Below the pieces are notes generated by a model. The model did no database searches, was not told where the DNA came from, and saw only the letters and a program-made list of their open reading frames with translations. Source: Hydrogenophaga sp. PAMC20947 (GTDB taxonomy: Bacteria; Pseudomonadota; Gammaproteobacteria; Burkholderiales; Burkholderiaceae_C). Taken from it: a DNA stretch of 64,000 nt. The translations under genes were made by a program, and so were the position numbers. Location: contig NZ_CP039252.1 of assembly GCF_004795855.1 (NCBI RefSeq), positions 3,038,001-3,102,000 on the forward strand. Reading direction: 5' to 3'. Shown here piece after piece: positions 43,720 through 53,892 of this stretch; positions within the stretch are counted from its first letter, which is position 1; every line of letters begins with the position of its first letter.

Positions 43720-45156
43720 TCAGGCTGCGGCTGGCGAATGCCCCAGGACCGCCTTGGCTTCCAGGAATTCACCAAAGGCCACGTCGCCCCACTCACGGCC
43801 ATTGCCCGACTGCTTGAAGCCACCAAACGGCGCCATCATGTCCACCCCGGCGTTGTTGAGGATCACCTGGCCGGCCCGCAAACGATTGGCCACGCTGTGC
43901 AGGGTCGCGGTGTCGGTGCCAGAGATGTAGGCGGCCAGGCCATAGGGCGTGTCGTTGGCGATGGCCACGGCTTCGTCCAGGGTGTCGTAGCCGATGATCA
44001 CCAGCACCGGGCCAAAGATTTCTTCGCGCGCCACGGTCATCTGGTTGGTCACATCGGCCAGCACCGTGGGCTTCACGAAGTAGCCCTTGTCCAGGCCTTC
44101 GGGCTTGCCCACGCCGCCGGTCACCAAGGTGGCGCCTTCGTCCAGACCGGTCTGGATCAGGCCCTGAATCTTGTTCCACTGCGCCTTGGACACCACGGGT
44201 CCGATGATGGCGCCACTGTCAGGAGCCCCCACGGTGACCTTTTCTGCGGCGGCCTTGGCCGCTGCCAAAGCCTCTGCCTTGAACGCATTGGGCACCAGCA
44301 TGCGGGTGGGTGCATTGCACGACTGGCCTGAGTTGTTCATCACTGCACGAATACCGCCGGTCACCGCCTTGGCGATGTCGGCATCGGGCAGGATGATGTT
44401 GGGTGACTTGCCGCCCAGCTCCTGGTGCACACGCTTGACGGTGGGTGCGGCGGCCTGCGCCACGGCAATGCCCGCACGCGTAGAGCCGGTGAACGACACC
44501 AGATCAATGCCCGGGTGGCTGGCGATGGCCGATCCGACGCCGGGTCCGTCGCCGTTGATCATGTTGAAGACACCGGCAGGCACGCCAGCGGCGTCCATCA
44601 CTTCGGCCAGAATCTGGGCCGACAGCGGGGCCATTTCAGAAGGCTTGAGCACCATGGTGCAGCCTGTGGCCAAAGCCGGTGCCACTTTGCACATCACCTG
44701 GTTCGTTGGCCAGTTCCAGGGGGTGATGAAACCGCACACGCCAATCGGCTCTTTGCGCAACAGCGTGGTGCCACGCACTTCTTCGAAGGCATAGCTTTTC
44801 AACACCGCCAGCGCCGTCTTCAGATGGGCCACGCCGATGCCCGCCTGCCCGGTCTTGGCCAGCGCGGCAGGCGCACCCATTTCCATGGAAATGGCCGCCG
44901 CAATGTCGGCGTAACGCTTCATGTATTCCTCGATCACGCGCTCCAGCAAAGCCGAACGCTCGGCCACGGTGGTCTGGGAGAAGGAGGTGAAAGCGGCCTG
45001 TGCGGCTTTCACTGCTGTGTCCACATCGGCGGCGGAACCCAGTGCAATGCGGGCCACCACGGCTTCGGTCGATGGATCCACCACGTCGTGTGCACGCAGG
45101 GTTTCTTGAGGGGCCACCCAGGCGCCGTTGATATAAAACTTGAGCAAGTCTTTCAT
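43720..45156 (-). CDS. aldehyde dehydrogenase family protein
   Basis: A 478-residue NAD(P)-dependent aldehyde dehydrogenase. The catalytic cysteine is in NNSGQSCNAPTR, the general base Glu in HQELGGKSPN, and GFITPWNWPTNQ plus FTGSTRAG form the cofactor site. Substrate cannot be fixed from sequence. The start ATG 45156 has GGAG about eight bases upstream. A TetR-type operator lies about 125 bases upstream, so it is probably inducible by an aromatic or lipid-derived signal. Confidence 0.93.
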   Translation of the reverse strand: MKDLLKFYINGAWVAPQETLRAHDVVDPSTEAVVARIALGSAADVDTAVKAAQAAFTSFSQTTVAERSALLERVIEEYMKRYADIAAAISMEMGAPAALAKTGQAGIGVAHLKTALAVLKSYAFEEVRGTTLLRKEPIGVCGFITPWNWPTNQVMCKVAPALATGCTMVLKPSEMAPLSAQILAEVMDAAGVPAGVFNMINGDGPGVGSAIASHPGIDLVSFTGSTRAGIAVAQAAAPTVKRVHQELGGKSPNIILPDADIAKAVTGGIRAVMNNSGQSCNAPTRMLVPNAFKAEALAAAKAAAEKVTVGAPDSGAIIGPVVSKAQWNKIQGLIQTGLDEGATLVTGGVGKPEGLDKGYFVKPTVLADVTNQMTVAREEIFGPVLVIIGYDTLDEAVAIANDTPYGLAAYISGTDTATLHSVANRLRAGQVILNNAGVDMMAPFGGFKQSGNGREWGDVAFGEFLEAKAVLGHSPAAA

Positions 45157-45279
45157 GGGGAATGTCTCCTGGATTCGTTGAAAAAATGGGGTTCATGGGA
45201 CAACACCGCAGTGCATGGCGCGGCCGAAACCACGGCCGGGCTGTGTTCCCCATCAATCAACACATCGTAAACACAATTC

Positions 45280-45297
45280 ACCGACCGCTCAGTCGCT
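45280..45297. promoter_or_regulatory. imperfect TetR-type operator upstream of the ALDH gene
   Basis: ACCGACCGCTCAGTCGCT is an imperfect 18-bp palindrome (6 of 9 pairs). Its left half, ACCGACCG, is identical to the core of the paa operator at 24515-24542. It lies between the ALDH gene and the upstream CxxCxxCC gene. Confidence 0.5.
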
Positions 45298-45302
45298 TTT
45301 GC

Positions 45303-45653
45303 TCAAACGCCTTCTGTTTTTCGGGCATTGGCGTCCACCACCACCGTGGCATCGCACCCCACCCCAGCAGCGATCCAGCGCTGCGCCAGTCGGCGCAACA
45401 CCGGGGCCGCCCAATGCCACCGGGACCCCAGCAGACCCGCTGTGTCACTCAATACGCCACACCGGTACAGGGCAGCCGCCTCGTCCCAGCGCAACGCATC
45501 GCAAGCCCCCGTTCGCTTGCGGGAAATCACCTGCCCCAACGGGCAGGGCTCGGCAAGACAACATACGCCACAGCCATTGCAGGTTGCGCCCCATGCGGGT
45601 TTGGTGGGCGCAGCCACATGAATGTGGATGACTTGGTGGTCAGGCGGCGGCAT
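45303..45653 (-). CDS. small CxxCxxCC (YkgJ-like) metal-binding protein
   Basis: A 116-residue protein with the cysteine cluster TCNGCGVCCLAEPCPLG near residues 22-38, the CxxCxxCC pattern of the YkgJ/UPF0153 family thought to chelate zinc or iron. No other domain is visible. The ATG at 45653 was chosen because upstream codons to 45770 overlap the ankyrin gene end; the stop of that gene at 45667 is 13 bases away, so the two are likely co-transcribed. Confidence 0.75.
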   Translation of the reverse strand: MPPPDHQVIHIHVAAPTKPAWGATCNGCGVCCLAEPCPLGQVISRKRTGACDALRWDEAAALYRCGVLSDTAGLLGSRWHWAAPVLRRLAQRWIAAGVGCDATVVVDANARKTEGV

Positions 45654-45666
45654 AGCGGAAAAAACC

Positions 45667-47724
45667 TCAAGCGCCGCACACCAGTGCCTGTATGGGCGCC
45701 GAGCGGTGAAAGAACTTGGCCCAGCCGCAGGCGTTTTCACCTTGGTCATCGGCGATGCGGGTGTCGGCACCTGCCGACAACATGGTTTCGATCGTGGCCA
45801 GCGGCGCGAACTGGAGCGCGGTGTGGAACGCGGTCTGCTGCCGGTAGGCAGCGGTCTTTTGATTCACATTGCCACCCGCTTCGACAAGCGCTGCCATGCT
45901 CTCGGTGGCGCCCTCGAAAGCGGCGATGTGCATCACAGTCCAGCCATTGAGGTCGTTGTTGTGCAACGAAGCGCCAGCCTGCAGCAACTGCGCCACGGCA
46001 AGTGCTGCATCGCGCCGCAGGGCCTGGGTCAGGGGTGTCACGATCTGCTGCTGATCGTTTTCCGCTTGGTGATTGACATCCGCCCCGGCCGCCACCAGCA
46101 AACGCACCGTTTCCATCTGATTGCCAGCCGCCGCCAACCCCAGAGCGGAATGACTCGGGCGGCTCGACTGGGTGGCGTTGGCACTGGCGCCCGCCTCCAG
46201 CAACAGCGGCACCGACTCCGCATTGAAATGCAGGATCGCTTCGATCAGGAGACCGTCCAGTGCCTGCTGAGAAAAGGGCATGGAACCGCCCATCAGCACG
46301 GCCAGCCGCGCGTGGCAACTGGCTTGCACCGCCGCCTGTGCCGTGAGCAGCTGATCACAGGGTTCCGCCAATGTCTGACCGGCTTCCATCAGCGCCGCCT
46401 GCAACGCCAGGTGGTTTCCATGCGACGGATAAACCCAGCTCGCACTCGCTTTGCCCGTCTCCGGGTCTTTGCGCGCCGCTTGCACCACCAGTTTCAAGCG
46501 CACATCGCCGGTGGCAGGCACGGCCTTGGGCAACGGCAATACAAACTCACCGTTCCGCAGAACGGCGCGCCCCACCTCGCCCAGGTTCACCGTCCACGGC
46601 AGGTTTTCGCTCTGGGACAGGGTGTGAAAGCTGCCACCAGCGTCCTGGCTCAGCAGCAGCCCCACACCGGTGATCTGGCAATCGTCTGGCCCTTTGCAGG
46701 CGTTGACCGGCATGAGCTGCAGACGGTCAATGCGCACACGCAAAGTGCCCTGCTGCACCTGCGCCGTGCCCTCCAGGTGGGCGCGGTAGCGCCAGTCATC
46801 GATGAGCCAGTTGCTGATGGTGATGGGAAACGCCGAGGTGTCTCCTTCGGCGTTGAGCCCTTCGCCTGCCGGCGTGCGTACCGTGTGACCCAGTACTTTC
46901 GATTTTTCAGCACGCCCTTGCGACCAGATTTCCGTCACAAAGCGGCTGATCGCCGGTACTTCGCGCAGAACGGGCTGCACAAAATCCCAGGCAAACCAGG
47001 CAAAAACACCCCAGGTCAGCAACTGCACGCCACGGCGCACCCAGACCAGCCGGGCCAGTCGGCCGCCTCGGCCCAATTGCCCGCTCTGGGCGTCAGCGGC
47101 TTCACGGGGGCTTTCAATCGGGGCCGATCCCCAAGCCCGCTCGTCGCTGTGAAATGTCAGCTCAGTCGCCGTCCCAGGACGGGTCTGGAAATCAAATTGC
47201 CAGCTGAGATCATCCCCTTTGAGCACCAGCGTGGCGCGAAAGTCCTTGTCTTGCGTGCTGGGCAAGTCGGCCGGCAGGTTGAACTCAACCTTCACGTCCT
47301 GAACCACGATCTCGCCCGCCACCACCGAAGGCACGGTGGTCGCAGGGAAGCTGCCCTCCCACACCCGGCCGAATCCGCTTTGCGGGCCCTTGGCGGTGTC
47401 GAGCACCACGTCCAGCGTCCAGATCTGCAGGGCCAACGGCTTGCGCAGGGTGAAGTACGCCGTGGTGGGTACGCCGTGGGGCACCGGGTCCTCCTCCAGC
47501 CGCAGGCTCACACCGCCCCCGCGCAAGCGATCTCGCCACGACACGATGGTGGCCCACGCCACCAGCGCGCCGGCGACGACAAACACCGCCTTGAACCAGA
47601 CCGGGGCACCCTGGTCGGGCACCAGCAGCCCCCAGACCATGGCGTTCCAGATCAGGGTGAACAGGGTCAAAAACCCGGCCCCTGAGCCGGCTCGGGTGCT
47701 GCGTTGTGATGGCTTCAAACTCAA
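45667..47724 (-). CDS. membrane protein with C-terminal ankyrin repeats
   Basis: A 685-residue protein. Two hydrophobic helices lie at about 17-62 (FLTLFTLIWNAMVWGLL, WFKAVFVVAGALVAWATI), with another at about 232-252. A beta-rich middle domain carries a Cys pair (NACKGPDDC), then ankyrin repeats run from about 490 to 685 (SHSALGLAAAGNQMETVRLL, VAAGADVNHQ, GWTVMHIAAFEGATESMAAL). The first half resembles DUF3592-like membrane domains; I do not recognise the middle. Ankyrin repeats usually bind proteins; the partner is unknown. Confidence 0.85.
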   Translation of the reverse strand: MSLKPSQRSTRAGSGAGFLTLFTLIWNAMVWGLLVPDQGAPVWFKAVFVVAGALVAWATIVSWRDRLRGGGVSLRLEEDPVPHGVPTTAYFTLRKPLALQIWTLDVVLDTAKGPQSGFGRVWEGSFPATTVPSVVAGEIVVQDVKVEFNLPADLPSTQDKDFRATLVLKGDDLSWQFDFQTRPGTATELTFHSDERAWGSAPIESPREAADAQSGQLGRGGRLARLVWVRRGVQLLTWGVFAWFAWDFVQPVLREVPAISRFVTEIWSQGRAEKSKVLGHTVRTPAGEGLNAEGDTSAFPITISNWLIDDWRYRAHLEGTAQVQQGTLRVRIDRLQLMPVNACKGPDDCQITGVGLLLSQDAGGSFHTLSQSENLPWTVNLGEVGRAVLRNGEFVLPLPKAVPATGDVRLKLVVQAARKDPETGKASASWVYPSHGNHLALQAALMEAGQTLAEPCDQLLTAQAAVQASCHARLAVLMGGSMPFSQQALDGLLIEAILHFNAESVPLLLEAGASANATQSSRPSHSALGLAAAGNQMETVRLLVAAGADVNHQAENDQQQIVTPLTQALRRDAALAVAQLLQAGASLHNNDLNGWTVMHIAAFEGATESMAALVEAGGNVNQKTAAYRQQTAFHTALQFAPLATIETMLSAGADTRIADDQGENACGWAKFFHRSAPIQALVCGA

Positions 47725-47739
47725 ATCGGTGTTCCTCTG

Positions 47740-50700
47740 TTAACGCGCCAGGACCGGCGCCAGCACACACCCAGTGTGTGTGCCCAGCCGAACCACTTCA
47801 TCGGGTGTGGCCGCTGCCACAATCTGACCGCCCCCCGACCCGCCTTCCGGGCCCAGGTCGATGATCCAGTCGGCTTCGGCCATCACATCGAGGTCGTGCT
47901 CAATCACCACCACGCTGTGGCCACCGTCTACCAACCGGTGTAGCACACGGATGAGTTTCTCCACATCGGCCATGTGCAGGCCGACCGTGGGCTCGTCGAG
48001 CACGTAAAGCGTGTGCGGCGGTTTCTGCCCGCGCCGGGTCACATCGTCGCGCACTTTGCTGAGCTCTGTCACCAGCTTGATGCGTTGTGCCTCGCCTCCG
48101 CTGAGCGTGGGGCTGGGCTGGCCCAGCGTGAGGTAGCCGAGGCCCACGTCTTTCAGCAGTTGCAGCGGGTGAGCGATGTTGGGCATGGAGGCGAAGAAGT
48201 CCACCGCCTCGTCCACCTCCATCTGCAGCACGTCGCCAATGCTCTTGCCCTTCCAGCTCACGGCCATCGTTTCGGGGTTGAATCGCGCGCCATGGCAGAC
48301 CTCGCAAGGCACCTTCACATCGGGCAGGAAGCTCATTTCGATGGTGCGCATGCCCTGGCCTTCACAGCCGGGGCAGCGGCCTTCACCCGTGTTGAAGCTG
48401 AAACGGCCTGGACCATAGCCGCGCGCCTTGGCTTCCAGCGTGTCGGCAAACAGCTTGCGCACGGTGTCCCAAAAACCGATATAGGTCGCAGGGCATGAGC
48501 GCGGGGTCTTTCCGATGGGGGTCTGGTCGACTTCCAGCACCCGGTCCACCACCTCGGTGCCCAGCACCTTGTCGCACCCGGCCCAGCTGGGGCGCTCGCC
48601 CGCGTCCCAGGCCTGGCGACCCGCGAACGTGCTGCGCCGGCTGACGGCCTCGGCCACGTTGGTGAGCAAGACATCACGCGCCAAGGTGGATTTGCCCGAT
48701 CCGGAGACCCCGGTGACCACCACCAGGCGTTGCAGGGGCACTTCGGCGTCCAGGTTCTGCAAGTTGTGCAAATGGGCGCGTTTGACTTCAATCCAGTGGT
48801 TGCCCCGCACAGGCGCAGCCGCCGCCGCTGCCGCCAAAGCGGCCCTCGCCGCGGCGGCCTTGGCGGCTTTGCTTTGGCGTTTCTCACCTTGCTGCACCGC
48901 TGGGGTGGTTTCTGCGTCCGGGCCCTGAGCGTCTGGCGAGGCAGCATCCGATTCGTGCGACACCGCTCTTCTGTCCTGCAGCGGGTGCTTCATGGCATGC
49001 AGCAGGTAGCGACCCGTGACCGACTCGGGGTTGGCCGACAGGTCGGCCACCGTGCCTTGGGCCACCACGCGGCCACCCCGCTTGCCGGCGCTGGGGCCGA
49101 TGTCGATGATGTGGTCGGCACGGCGGATGGTGTCTTCGTCGTGCTCCACCACCACCAGCGTGTTGCCCATGGCGCCCAGCTTGTGCAAGGCGTTGAGCAA
49201 GATGGCGTTGTCCCGCGCATGCAGCCCGATGGTGGGCTCATCGAGCACATAGCAAACGCCTTGCAGGTTGCTGCCGAGCTGGGCGGCCAGGCGGATGCGC
49301 TGGGCTTCACCGCCGCTGAGCGTGGGCGCACCGCGGTCCAGCGTGAGGTAGTTCAGGCCCACTTCTTCCAGGAAAGCCAGGCGGCTTTCGATTTCGGGCA
49401 GCAGGTCGCGGGCGATATCGGCCTCGCGCTGCGTGAGCACCGAGCCCTGCATCAGACTCTGCACCCAGCGCCGAACATCGTTCACGGCCATGCGCGCCAC
49501 CTCCGTGATGCCCATGCCCTTCTGGTCGATCTCGGGGTTGGCGCCAAAGCGCACCGCTCGCGCCTGGGCATTGAGGCGGGTGCCCGAACAGGTGGGGCAA
49601 GGCGCGTCATCCGCCACCTCAACATCGGGCTCGGCAAAGCTCTGCTCGCGGCCTTTTTCCTTGTCGTCGCGCACCGAGTCGTCCATGACCTTGCGCTGCT
49701 CGCGGGTGAGCGCCAGCCCGGTGCCCACGCAATCGGGGCACCAGCCGTGTTTGCTGTTGTACGAGAACAGGCGTGGATCAAGCTCGGGGTAGCTGGTAGC
49801 GCACACCGGGCATGCGCGGGTGGTGGAAAACGCTTCCAGCCTGCCGATGTTCTTCGTGGACTCCCCAGTCTCCATGGCCTCGGCCAGACCGTCCAGCTCG
49901 CTCAGGATATGCACTTGCCCCTTGCCCAGCTCCAGCGCCTTACCCAGTTGCTCACGCAACCAGGCCTCTTTGCTGGGGTCCACCAGGCCATCGGCCACGG
50001 GCAACTCGATCGTGTGCTCCTTGAACCGGTCGATGCGCGGAAAACCCGTGGTGGGCAAAAACTCGCCATCCACCCGAAGGTGTGTATACCCACGCGGGCG
50101 CGCCCAGTCGGCCAGCTCGGTGTAGACGCCCTTGCGGTTCACCACCAGTGGCGAGAGCAGGCCAATGCGCTGCCCTTTGTAGCGCCGCATCACCGCTGCA
50201 GCGATGCTCTCCGGGCTTTGCGGCATCACGGCCGCTCCATCGTGCACACAGTGCTGTGTGCCCAGCTTCACATACAGCAGGCGCAGGAAATGCCAGACCT
50301 CGGTGGTCGTGCCCACCGTGCTCTTGCGCCCGCCTCGGCTGAGGCGCTGCTCAATGGCCACCGTGGGCGGAATGCCATAGACGGCATCCACTTCGGGCCG
50401 ACCCGCCGGCTGCACAATGCTGCGCGCGTACGCGTTCAAACTCTCCAGATAACGACGCTGGCCCTCGTTGAACAAGATGTCAAAGGCCAGCGTGGACTTG
50501 CCCGACCCGCTCACGCCAGAAATCACGTTGAACTGCCCGCGCGGAATATCCACGCTCAAGTTCTTGAGGTTGTGCTCTTTGGCATTGATGATGCGGATCG
50601 CGTTGGGTGCCGAAGATACAGGCCGGGCTTTGGCGGGCGGCAACGCTGCGGGCGCCGCATAGCGGGCCAAGCGCCCCTCGGCCGCTTCGTGCATCTCGCC

Positions 50701-53700
50701 CATCGACAGCGCATATTCGCGCAGCGAGCGCGCCGTGTGGCTGGTGGGGTGCTTGCGCACTTCCTCGGGTGGCCCTTCGGCCACGATCAGGCCACCGCCT
50801 TCCCCGCCCTCGGGGCCCAGATCGATCAGCCAGTCGGCCGAGCGGATCACGTCCAGGTTGTGTTCGATCACCACCAGCGAATGGCCCGCCTCCAGAAGTC
50901 GGCGCAGGCTGCGCATCAGCTTGGCGATGTCGTCGAAATGCAGGCCCGTGGTGGGCTCATCGAACATGAACAGCGTGCCCTTTTTGGCAACGCTTTGCCG
51001 GCTGGCCGTGGTCGACTTGGCCGCCGCCGCCAGAAAGCCCGCCAGCTTCAGCCGCTGGGCTTCGCCGCCCGACAGCGTGGGCACAGGCTGGCCCAGCTTC
51101 ACGTACTCCAGCCCCACGTCCACGATGGGCTGCAGGGTCCGGATCACTTCGCGGTCGTTGCTGAACAGCTGAGCGGCTTCGCTTACCGTGAGCCCCAGCA
51201 CCTCGGCCACATTCATCAGGCGCCCGCCGCGCTCGATGCGAACCTCGAGCACCTCGGGCCGGTAGCGCTGTCCATCGCAATCGGGGCAACGCAGGTACAC
51301 ATCGCTCAGAAACTGCATTTCCACGTGCTCAAAACCCGATCCACCGCAAGTCGGGCAGCGGCCGTCACCGCCGTTGAAGCTGAACTTGCTCGCGGTGTAG
51401 CTGCGCTGGCGCGACAGCGGGGCATCGGCGAACAGCGCGCGGATGCCGTCCCATGCGCCCACATAGCTCACCGGGTTGGAGCGCGCCGTCTTGCCGATGG
51501 GCGACTGGTCCACGAATACCACTTCGCTCAGGAAGTCGGCACCGAGCAGGCGGTCGTGCGCGCCGGGCGTGTCGGTGGACTTGCCAAAGTGGCGCAACAG
51601 TGCGGGCGCCAGCACGTCTTGAATCAAACTGGATTTGCCCGAACCCGACACACCTGTGACCACCACCAGGCGCTGCAAAGGGAAATCCACCGTGACGTTT
51701 TGCAGGTTGTGCTCGCGCGCACCTTCGAGAATGAGACGCGGCGTGCTGTCGGTCACCATGCGCTTGAAACCCATGCCCACCTGCTTGCGCCCCCCCAGGT
51801 ACGCGCCGGTCAGCGTGTCGGCATGGCGGATGCCTTCAGGCGTGCCGTCAAACACGATCTGCCCGCCGCGCTCGCCTGGGCCGGGGCCCATGTCGATCAG
51901 TCGGTCTGCGGCCAGCATCACAGCCGGATCGTGCTCGACCACCACCAGCGTGTTGCCGGCGTCGCGCAGCCGCAGCATGGCGCTGTTGATGCGTGCCATA
52001 TCCCGCGGATGCAGGCCGATGCTGGGCTCGTCCAGCACAAACAGCGTGTTCACCAGCGAGGTACCGAGTGCGGTCGTGAGGTTGATGCGCTGCACTTCTC
52101 CGCCGCTGAGCGTGCGGCTCTGGCGGTCCAGCGTGAGGTAACCAATGCCCACATCACTCAGGTAGCGCAGCCGGGTGTTGATTTCTTCAAACAGCAGGCG
52201 CAGCGCCAGGGCCTGACCGGCCCCAGTGCCATCTGCCCCGCCAAAGGCCAGGGTGTCACCCAGCGCGCCAAAGAACGTTCGCAACCGGTCCAGCGGCAAC
52301 AACATCAGGTCGTGCAGGCACAGGCCCGGCAGGGCTTCGAGTTGTGCGCGATGCCATGCCACACCGGCAGGCAGGTAGCGCTTCTCGGGCGGCAACACCG
52401 CGTCTGCGTGTGCCTTTGTGCCGATGCGCCACAACAGGCTGTCGGTCTTCAGCCGAGCGCCGTGGCAAACCGGGCATTCGGTGTAGCTGCGGTATTTGGA
52501 CAAGAGCACCCGGATGTGCATCTTGTAGGCTTTGCTCTCCAGGTATTCGAAGAAGCGCGCGATACCAAACCACTGCTGGTTCCACTTGCCATTCCAGTTC
52601 GGCGAGCCCGCCTTCACCCAATGCTGTTGCTCGGGCGAGAGTTTGTTCCAGGGCGTGTCGCGGGGAATGCCCGCGGCTTCGGCGTGGCGCATCAGATCGT
52701 CTTGTGCCTCTTTCCAGGCCGGCGTCTGGAAGATCTTGATCGCGCCGCCCCGCAGGGTGAGCTTGTCGTTGGGAATCACCAGGCCGTAATCGACACCGAT
52801 CACACGTCCGAAGCCACGACAGGTTTCACAGGCACCCACGGCCGAGTTGAACGAAAACATCGACGGCGTGGGATCGCTGTAGCGAATATCGCTTTCCGGG
52901 CAGTGCAAACCGGTCGAAAAACGCCAGATTTCGGGCTCGGCTGCCTCCGCTCCCTCCACCGCATCGGGCGCACCCAATACGTACACCATCAGCTTGCCGC
53001 CACCACGCTTCAGGCCCGCCTCGATGGCCTCCATCACCCGCACTTGCTCGGCGGTGCCGATGCGGAAGCGGTCGGCCACCACATCCAGCACCTTGACCGA
53101 CTCGATGCCGTCGACAGGCTTCTTGACTTTAGCCTTGGCCTTGCCTTTGCCCTCGGGCTCCGGGCGCACCGCCCGTTGCACCACGCGCTCCGCCTGCACC
53201 CGGGTGTAACCGCTGGCAGACAGCCATTGTTCGATTTCTTCCGCCGTGGTGCTGGCCGGCAGCTCCACGGGGAAAGTCACCACCAGACGCGGATCGTTGA
53301 GCGCAGCGGCACGCTGGCGCAACTCGGCGTAGATCGACTCGGGCGAATCGTGCCGCACGGGCAGCGCCGTCTGCCGGTCAAACAGATCGGCACCGCGGGC
53401 AAAAAGCAGCTTCAGGTGGTCGTTCAGCTCGGTCATCGTGCCCACGGTGGAGCGGGACGACCGGACCGGGTTGGTCTGATCGATGGCAATCGCTGGTGGC
53501 ACGCCATCAACCCGGTCCACGGCCGGCTTGTCCATGCGGTCCAGAAACTGGCGCGCGTAGGCGCTGAAAGTTTCCACATAGCGCCGCTGGCCCTCGGCAA
53601 ACAAGGTGTCAAACACCAGGCTGGACTTGCCCGACCCGCTGGGTCCGGTCACCACCGTCAGCTCCCCGGTTCGGATATCGAGGTCCAGATTTTTGAGGTT

Positions 53701-53742
53701 GTGCTGGCGCGCGCCGCGGATGCGAATCTGTCCCTGTGACAT
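47740..53742 (-). CDS. uvrA: double-length excinuclease ABC subunit UvrA (2000 aa)
   Basis: A 2000-residue protein, twice the usual 940. It is two UvrA modules in tandem, each with two ABC ATPase sites. Walker A motifs are TGPSGSGKSS (about 35), TGVSGSGKSSLIQ (about 700), SGVSGSGKSTLAF (about 1077) and TGVSGSGKSTLARD (about 1680). LSGGE signatures follow each. Zinc-finger cysteines occur in the modules (CPTCGGSGF with CPDC; CPGCEGQGM with CEVCHG). An Ala/Lys-rich linker interrupts the second module near 1610-1640. UvrA finds bulky DNA lesions with UvrB. Such giant UvrA forms occur in Burkholderiales; whether a normal uvrA exists elsewhere is unknown. Start ATG 53742 chosen over GTG 53751. Confidence 0.95.
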   Translation of the reverse strand: MSQGQIRIRGARQHNLKNLDLDIRTGELTVVTGPSGSGKSSLVFDTLFAEGQRRYVETFSAYARQFLDRMDKPAVDRVDGVPPAIAIDQTNPVRSSRSTVGTMTELNDHLKLLFARGADLFDRQTALPVRHDSPESIYAELRQRAAALNDPRLVVTFPVELPASTTAEEIEQWLSASGYTRVQAERVVQRAVRPEPEGKGKAKAKVKKPVDGIESVKVLDVVADRFRIGTAEQVRVMEAIEAGLKRGGGKLMVYVLGAPDAVEGAEAAEPEIWRFSTGLHCPESDIRYSDPTPSMFSFNSAVGACETCRGFGRVIGVDYGLVIPNDKLTLRGGAIKIFQTPAWKEAQDDLMRHAEAAGIPRDTPWNKLSPEQQHWVKAGSPNWNGKWNQQWFGIARFFEYLESKAYKMHIRVLLSKYRSYTECPVCHGARLKTDSLLWRIGTKAHADAVLPPEKRYLPAGVAWHRAQLEALPGLCLHDLMLLPLDRLRTFFGALGDTLAFGGADGTGAGQALALRLLFEEINTRLRYLSDVGIGYLTLDRQSRTLSGGEVQRINLTTALGTSLVNTLFVLDEPSIGLHPRDMARINSAMLRLRDAGNTLVVVEHDPAVMLAADRLIDMGPGPGERGGQIVFDGTPEGIRHADTLTGAYLGGRKQVGMGFKRMVTDSTPRLILEGAREHNLQNVTVDFPLQRLVVVTGVSGSGKSSLIQDVLAPALLRHFGKSTDTPGAHDRLLGADFLSEVVFVDQSPIGKTARSNPVSYVGAWDGIRALFADAPLSRQRSYTASKFSFNGGDGRCPTCGGSGFEHVEMQFLSDVYLRCPDCDGQRYRPEVLEVRIERGGRLMNVAEVLGLTVSEAAQLFSNDREVIRTLQPIVDVGLEYVKLGQPVPTLSGGEAQRLKLAGFLAAAAKSTTASRQSVAKKGTLFMFDEPTTGLHFDDIAKLMRSLRRLLEAGHSLVVIEHNLDVIRSADWLIDLGPEGGEGGGLIVAEGPPEEVRKHPTSHTARSLREYALSMGEMHEAAEGRLARYAAPAALPPAKARPVSSAPNAIRIINAKEHNLKNLSVDIPRGQFNVISGVSGSGKSTLAFDILFNEGQRRYLESLNAYARSIVQPAGRPEVDAVYGIPPTVAIEQRLSRGGRKSTVGTTTEVWHFLRLLYVKLGTQHCVHDGAAVMPQSPESIAAAVMRRYKGQRIGLLSPLVVNRKGVYTELADWARPRGYTHLRVDGEFLPTTGFPRIDRFKEHTIELPVADGLVDPSKEAWLREQLGKALELGKGQVHILSELDGLAEAMETGESTKNIGRLEAFSTTRACPVCATSYPELDPRLFSYNSKHGWCPDCVGTGLALTREQRKVMDDSVRDDKEKGREQSFAEPDVEVADDAPCPTCSGTRLNAQARAVRFGANPEIDQKGMGITEVARMAVNDVRRWVQSLMQGSVLTQREADIARDLLPEIESRLAFLEEVGLNYLTLDRGAPTLSGGEAQRIRLAAQLGSNLQGVCYVLDEPTIGLHARDNAILLNALHKLGAMGNTLVVVEHDEDTIRRADHIIDIGPSAGKRGGRVVAQGTVADLSANPESVTGRYLLHAMKHPLQDRRAVSHESDAASPDAQGPDAETTPAVQQGEKRQSKAAKAAAARAALAAAAAAAPVRGNHWIEVKRAHLHNLQNLDAEVPLQRLVVVTGVSGSGKSTLARDVLLTNVAEAVSRRSTFAGRQAWDAGERPSWAGCDKVLGTEVVDRVLEVDQTPIGKTPRSCPATYIGFWDTVRKLFADTLEAKARGYGPGRFSFNTGEGRCPGCEGQGMRTIEMSFLPDVKVPCEVCHGARFNPETMAVSWKGKSIGDVLQMEVDEAVDFFASMPNIAHPLQLLKDVGLGYLTLGQPSPTLSGGEAQRIKLVTELSKVRDDVTRRGQKPPHTLYVLDEPTVGLHMADVEKLIRVLHRLVDGGHSVVVIEHDLDVMAEADWIIDLGPEGGSGGGQIVAAATPDEVVRLGTHTGCVLAPVLAR

Positions 53743-53892
53743 GCAGAACACTTTCTAAGGTCAATTGACTGAGCCCAAACATTCTAGGCAAGCCGGTTCA
53801 ACCGGCTGTCTCTGGGGATATCCCGCCGGTCATATGGAACAAACCATGGTGGATCCCTAGCCGGTAAACTGAAAAAAATAGAGGAGACATTC

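Noticed and set aside
48730..53739. 1669-codon open frame on the plus strand
   Set aside because: It lies wholly antisense to the double UvrA gene, has no domain signature, and arises from high-GC codon bias.
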